A stretch of 8,532 nucleotides of DNA from DATKCJ01 sp035513275 (GTDB lineage: Bacteria; Verrucomicrobiota; Verrucomicrobiia; Opitutales; Opitutaceae), in NCBI GenBank assembly GCA_035513275.1, contig DATKCJ010000213.1, positions 1-8,532 of the forward strand, in the 5' to 3' direction. The notes under the pieces are model-generated. The model was given only the letters and a program-made list of their open reading frames with translations. It did not search any database and had not been told where the DNA came from. Both the position numbers and the translations under genes were made by a program. Positions 4,767 through 8,532 of this stretch are shown piece by piece (position 1 is the stretch's first letter; each line of letters begins with the position of its first letter).

Positions 4767-5939
4767 TTACTTGCGCCAGAGGTTTGGCAGGAACTTTTCG
4801 TGCAGGAGATGGCGCCAGGTGGCCCAGTCGTGGGCGGTGTAGCCGCCGACGTAGTACTCGTGCTCGATGCCGTGTGCGGTGAGCGCGTCGACGAGGCCTT
4901 GGACGCGCGCGTTGAAACGGCCTTCGGCCTCCATCTTGCCCTGGCCGACGAAGAGGTAGTCGATTTTTTGGTTGGCCTCGGGATCGCTGAGGAATGCGGC
5001 GAGAGTCGTCTCCGTGTCGGAGTCGCCGGCGCTGAGGATTCCGAAACTGGCGAAGAGATCGAGGGAGCGAAGTCCGACGATCATGGTGTGGCGTCCACCC
5101 ATCGAAAGGCCGGAGAGCGCGCGGCCCTTTGGATTGGGCCGGGACGAGTAGGCGGAGTCGACGAGCGGGATGACGTGTTCGCGGAGTTCGCGTTCGAAGA
5201 GGTCGAAAGTGAGTTCGGTGTGCTGGGGATGGCGTCGGTGGAGAACCTGGTTGTTGGGGAGGGCGATGATCATCGGAACTGCGCGGTCCTCGGCCAGCAG
5301 GTTGTCCATGATGAAATTCGCCCGTCCGTCGTGGATCCAGTTGTGCGGGAGTTCGCCGCTGCCACCGACGAGATAGAGCACCGGGTAGGTTTTCGCCGGA
5401 TCGTAGCCGGGCGGCGTGTAGACATAGAGGTCGCGTTGGCCCTTCGTGACTTCGGAGTGGTAGATGTGGCGCGTGATCGCGCCGTGTGGGACGTCGCGTG
5501 CATCGTAGTAAGCGGGACCATCGCCATGCACGACGAGCTGGCTGTAGGGCGGCATGCCTGTGAAGGCCGCGATGGTGTTGGACGGATCGGCGACCTGGAC
5601 GCCGTCGATCTGTACGAGGTAGGCGTAGATGTCTGGACGCACGGGGCCGATGGTCAAAGTCCAGAGTCCGTCCTCGCCTTTCTCGAAGGGCATTGTTTCG
5701 CCCCAGTTTTTGCCGAAGGCGGCAAGGATCGCGCCGTTGAGCGCGACGGTTTGGGCTTCGGGAGCCTTGACGCGAAACGTGACGGTGCGGTCGGGGTGGA
5801 CCTCGGGTGAATTGACGGTCGCGCTGAAAGGGATGAGACCCTCGGCGTCGTGTTGCGGATTCCAGTCGAGGTTGACGTTTGCCTGCTGGGCTGAAGCGAG
5901 CGTCGCGGACAGGAGCAGACAGGAGATTGGGATTTTCAT
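4767..5939 (-). CDS. Feruloyl/acyl esterase (CE1, esterase D-like) with N-terminal E-set domain
   Basis: A 390-residue secreted esterase. Residues 1-18 are a signal peptide (MKIPISCLLLSATLASAQ). Residues about 37-125 form an immunoglobulin-like E-set/CBM48-like domain (VTFRVKAPEAQTVALNG ... DGLWTLTIGPVRPDIYAY). Residues about 150-390 are the CE1 alpha/beta-hydrolase: LYVYTPPGYDP, PVLYLVGG, GRANFIMDNLLAE, LSGLSMGGRH with nucleophile Ser279, and AHDWATWRHLL with catalytic His370. The usual catalytic Asp region reads GQGKMEAEG (332-340), with Glu where Asp is expected. Such enzymes release ferulate or acetate from hemicellulose side chains; the substrate here is inferred. An upstream in-frame ATG (6023) would overlap the permease and adds a Pro-rich tail before the signal peptide, so the start at 5939 is preferred. 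The leader is pyrimidine-rich, and the gap to the permease is 34 nt, implying one operon. Confidence 0.9.
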   Translation of the reverse strand: MKIPISCLLLSATLASAQQANVNLDWNPQHDAEGLIPFSATVNSPEVHPDRTVTFRVKAPEAQTVALNGAILAAFGKNWGETMPFEKGEDGLWTLTIGPVRPDIYAYLVQIDGVQVADPSNTIAAFTGMPPYSQLVVHGDGPAYYDARDVPHGAITRHIYHSEVTKGQRDLYVYTPPGYDPAKTYPVLYLVGGSGELPHNWIHDGRANFIMDNLLAEDRAVPMIIALPNNQVLHRRHPQHTELTFDLFERELREHVIPLVDSAYSSRPNPKGRALSGLSMGGRHTMIVGLRSLDLFASFGILSAGDSDTETTLAAFLSDPEANQKIDYLFVGQGKMEAEGRFNARVQGLVDALTAHGIEHEYYVGGYTAHDWATWRHLLHEKFLPNLWRK

Positions 5940-5957
5940 GGGGACGGAGGAACGGGG
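5940..5957 (-). promoter_or_regulatory. Pyrimidine-rich leader before the CE1-like esterase start
   Basis: The coding strand reads CCCCGTTCCTCCGTCCCC directly before ATG, 16 of 18 pyrimidines. It includes CCTCC, the same sequence as the 16S anti-Shine-Dalgarno, so it cannot pair with it. No purine-rich ribosome-binding site is present within 30 nt. Confidence 0.4.
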
Positions 5958-5973
5958 TAAGAAGCCGGGCGGA

Positions 5974-7377
<1,404 letters not shown>

Positions 7378-7390
7378 GGGAGAAAGGAAA
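7378..7390 (-). promoter_or_regulatory. All-pyrimidine leader before the permease start
   Basis: On the coding strand the 13 bases between the ThuA stop and the permease ATG read TTTCCTTTCTCCC, with no purine at all. There is no Shine-Dalgarno sequence. Similar tracts precede three other starts in the window (1366-1391, 4611-4623, 5940-5957), so it may be a translation-initiation feature, for example a ribosomal protein S1 contact. The function is inferred. Confidence 0.4.
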
Positions 7391-8335
7391 TTAGTTGGTG
7401 CGCTTGGATTCTGCGTGCGGCAGGAGCGAAATCTCGCCGCGGATAGAGGAGCGGTCGGCAGTCGGGAAATCGGAGGGCACCGGGAAGTCGACGTCGCGAC
7501 CGGCGAGCCATTGCAGCGCGCGGACAACCACGGTCTGCAATCCCGCGCAGCGCATCCGCTCGGGCTGGGAGTCGCCTTTCCACACGTGGCCGAACGTCGA
7601 GGTGTAGACGCGCCCGTCGCCGTAGCTGACGGCCCACTCGAGCGGCCAGTTCATATTTGTCTGCGGATCGAAACCGTAGGAAAGCACTTCAATATTTTGC
7701 GCCGGGCCGCGGGCGTAGTAGTAGACCTCGATGTCCGGTGTCTTCCACGCGCGGGGTAAGCCGGTGTGTATCGGATGATCGCCAAGGCGATGAACGACGG
7801 TGTCGAGCCGGTCGCCATGGCCGGTGTCCAGTCCCTCACCTGCGGGAATGCGCGTGAGGCTGCGATCGTCGGCGACCGCGATGGCCGCGCCAAATTCCTT
7901 TTTCCGCCAGCCGAGGCCGATCATCTCGTTGTAGGCAGGCCAGTCGGCAAACGCGTTGTTGCCCGAGTGCCACACATAGACACCGCCGCCGCCGCACACG
8001 AAATTCTCAAAATCCTCCTGCACCGCGCGCGGCCAGGGTGGTCCGCCCCAGATGTCGTTGCACGTCTGGATGACGACGTCGTAGTCCGCGAAGACCGGCC
8101 GCCACTTGTCCCAATCGGGCGCATCCTTCGTCGGCGGCGCTGTGGAGACGGTCACTTCGAAGAGATCCGTCGGCTCAAGGATGCCGCGGATCAGCGAAGT
8201 CGTAAGCTGCCAGTCGTGGTTGCTGAAACCGTCGACGATGAGCACGCGGACGCGCGGTTCGGCGGCGTGGCTTGCGAGACTTTGCATGCAAAGAAGCGCG
8301 GGCACGATCAACCAGTGGCGCAGGCGTGAAATCAT
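7391..8335 (-). CDS. Secreted ThuA-domain protein (trehalose-utilisation/GATase1-like)
   Basis: A 314-residue protein with a signal peptide (residues 1-25, core LIVPALLCMQSLASHA) and one ThuA domain, a class-I glutamine-amidotransferase-like fold. Marks of the family are VRVLIVDGFSNHDW (29-42), DYDVVIQTCNDIWG, the GGGGVYVWHSGNNAFADWPA segment (115-134, which is where the amidotransferase nucleophile elbow would be), NEMIGLGWR, HPIHTGLPRAW, EVYYYARGP and YTSTFGHVWKGD (244-255). ThuA proteins occur with sugar oxidoreductases and take part in 3-keto-sugar metabolism; many secreted versions in glycan-degrading bacteria have no assigned reaction. The ATG at 8335 overlaps the fucosidase stop by four bases (ATGA), which suggests translational coupling. 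A longer in-frame start at 8473 would lie inside the fucosidase gene and was rejected. Confidence 0.88.
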   Translation of the reverse strand: MISRLRHWLIVPALLCMQSLASHAAEPRVRVLIVDGFSNHDWQLTTSLIRGILEPTDLFEVTVSTAPPTKDAPDWDKWRPVFADYDVVIQTCNDIWGGPPWPRAVQEDFENFVCGGGGVYVWHSGNNAFADWPAYNEMIGLGWRKKEFGAAIAVADDRSLTRIPAGEGLDTGHGDRLDTVVHRLGDHPIHTGLPRAWKTPDIEVYYYARGPAQNIEVLSYGFDPQTNMNWPLEWAVSYGDGRVYTSTFGHVWKGDSQPERMRCAGLQTVVVRALQWLAGRDVDFPVPSDFPTADRSSIRGEISLLPHAESKRTN

Positions 8336-8532
8336 GGTGAGTTCGTTGATTGGTGTGCGGTGCGCACACCGGCGCGGAGCGGGAGGTCGGCAGTGGTGCC
8401 GGAGGCGCGAATTGTATGGGTGCCATCGCGATCGGCGGTGAACCACGCGTTTACGAGCCGGCCGTCTTTCCAATCGAGATCCACGGTGACGCCGCCTCGC
8501 GCGCGCAATCCGCGCACTGAGCCAGCCGGCCA
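8332..8532 (-). CDS. GH95-type alpha-L-fucosidase, C-terminal fragment (cut by window edge)
   Basis: Only the last 66 residues are visible. The segment WPAGSVRGLRARGGVTVDLD, then WKDGRLVNAWFTA, matches the C-terminal beta-domain end of GH95 proteins (the typical W-P-x-G-S-V-x-G-L-R-A-R-G-G pattern followed by D-x-x-W-K-D-G-x-L). GH95 enzymes invert alpha-1,2-linked L-fucose (some act on galactose) from xyloglucan or host-type glycans. The catalytic Glu and Asp lie outside the window. The final residues after about RASGTTADLPL look like a degenerate tail, and part of it is encoded by a perfect hairpin (8352-8370). The stop overlaps the next start by four bases, making this the upstream partner of the ThuA gene. 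The related family assignment is strong for so short a fragment, but full activity cannot be judged. Confidence 0.8.
   Translation of the reverse strand, partial: WPAGSVRGLRARGGVTVDLDWKDGRLVNAWFTADRDGTHTIRASGTTADLPLRAGVRTAHQSTNSP
8352..8370. repeat. Perfect 8-bp hairpin at the fucosidase-ThuA junction
   Basis: GGTGTGCG-GTG-CGCACACC is a perfect 8-bp stem with a 3-nt loop, inside the last codons of the GH95 gene and 16 nt upstream of the ThuA start. It resembles the GGTGCGC-GGT-GCGCACC hairpin of repeat copy A (569-585); both share TGCGGTGCGCAC or a near match. It has no T-run, so it is not a standard terminator. It may affect translation coupling or be a repeat remnant. Confidence 0.5.

Noticed and set aside
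4761..5810. A 349-codon open frame on the plus strand opposite the CE1-like esterase gene
   Set aside because: Shadow frame. The minus strand encodes a signal peptide, a GLSMGG nucleophile elbow and the catalytic His motif.

Overview
The window is GC-rich. Its eight recognisable genes, six complete and two cut by the window edges, all lie on the minus strand, so transcription runs from high to low coordinates. The content points to a secreted carbohydrate-degradation locus: signal peptides on nearly every enzyme, GH43 and GH95 glycoside hydrolases, two carbohydrate or carboxyl esterases, ThuA-like and DUF1080 proteins, and an FHS-family sugar:H+ symporter. With almost no Shine-Dalgarno sequences, many palindromic intergenic repeats, and no SusC/SusD pair in view, it fits a polysaccharide-degrading Verrucomicrobiota (Opitutaceae-like) genome best. 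That taxonomic call rests on gene content and style and was not tested by a search.

Layout in transcription order. A compact block comes first: the C-terminus of a GH95-type alpha-L-fucosidase (8532-8332, cut by the edge), a ThuA-domain protein (8335-7391, 4-nt ATGA overlap with the fucosidase), an FHS/FucP-type permease (7377-5974, 13-nt gap) and a CE1/feruloyl-esterase-like protein (5939-4767, 34-nt gap). A looser series follows: a type-B carboxylesterase (4610-3051), a GH43 enzyme (about 2787-1675, start unclear), a DUF1080 protein (1365-616) and the N-terminus of a second GH43 enzyme (458-1, cut by the edge).

The genes make sense as one pathway. The esterases would remove acyl groups, the GH43 enzymes would remove arabinose or xylose, GH95 would remove fucose, and the permease would import a released monosaccharide, plausibly L-fucose. 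A fucosylated, acylated hemicellulose or pectin is a reasonable substrate guess. ThuA together with DUF1080 hints that 3-keto-sugar chemistry may run alongside hydrolysis.

The least expected content is between the genes. Each of the four gaps longer than 100 bp carries palindromic repeat DNA. Two gaps hold diverged copies of one cruciform, MITE/REP-like element. One holds a head-to-head REP pair with GTAG feet and compensatory stem changes, plus a second inverted repeat. One holds inverted arrays of a 10-bp unit around a strong hairpin. The REP-bearing gap also obscures the start of the GH43 gene. Four of the start codons follow strikingly pyrimidine-rich leaders instead of Shine-Dalgarno sequences. 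I saw no tRNA, rRNA, CRISPR array, regulator, transposase or convincing intrinsic terminator.
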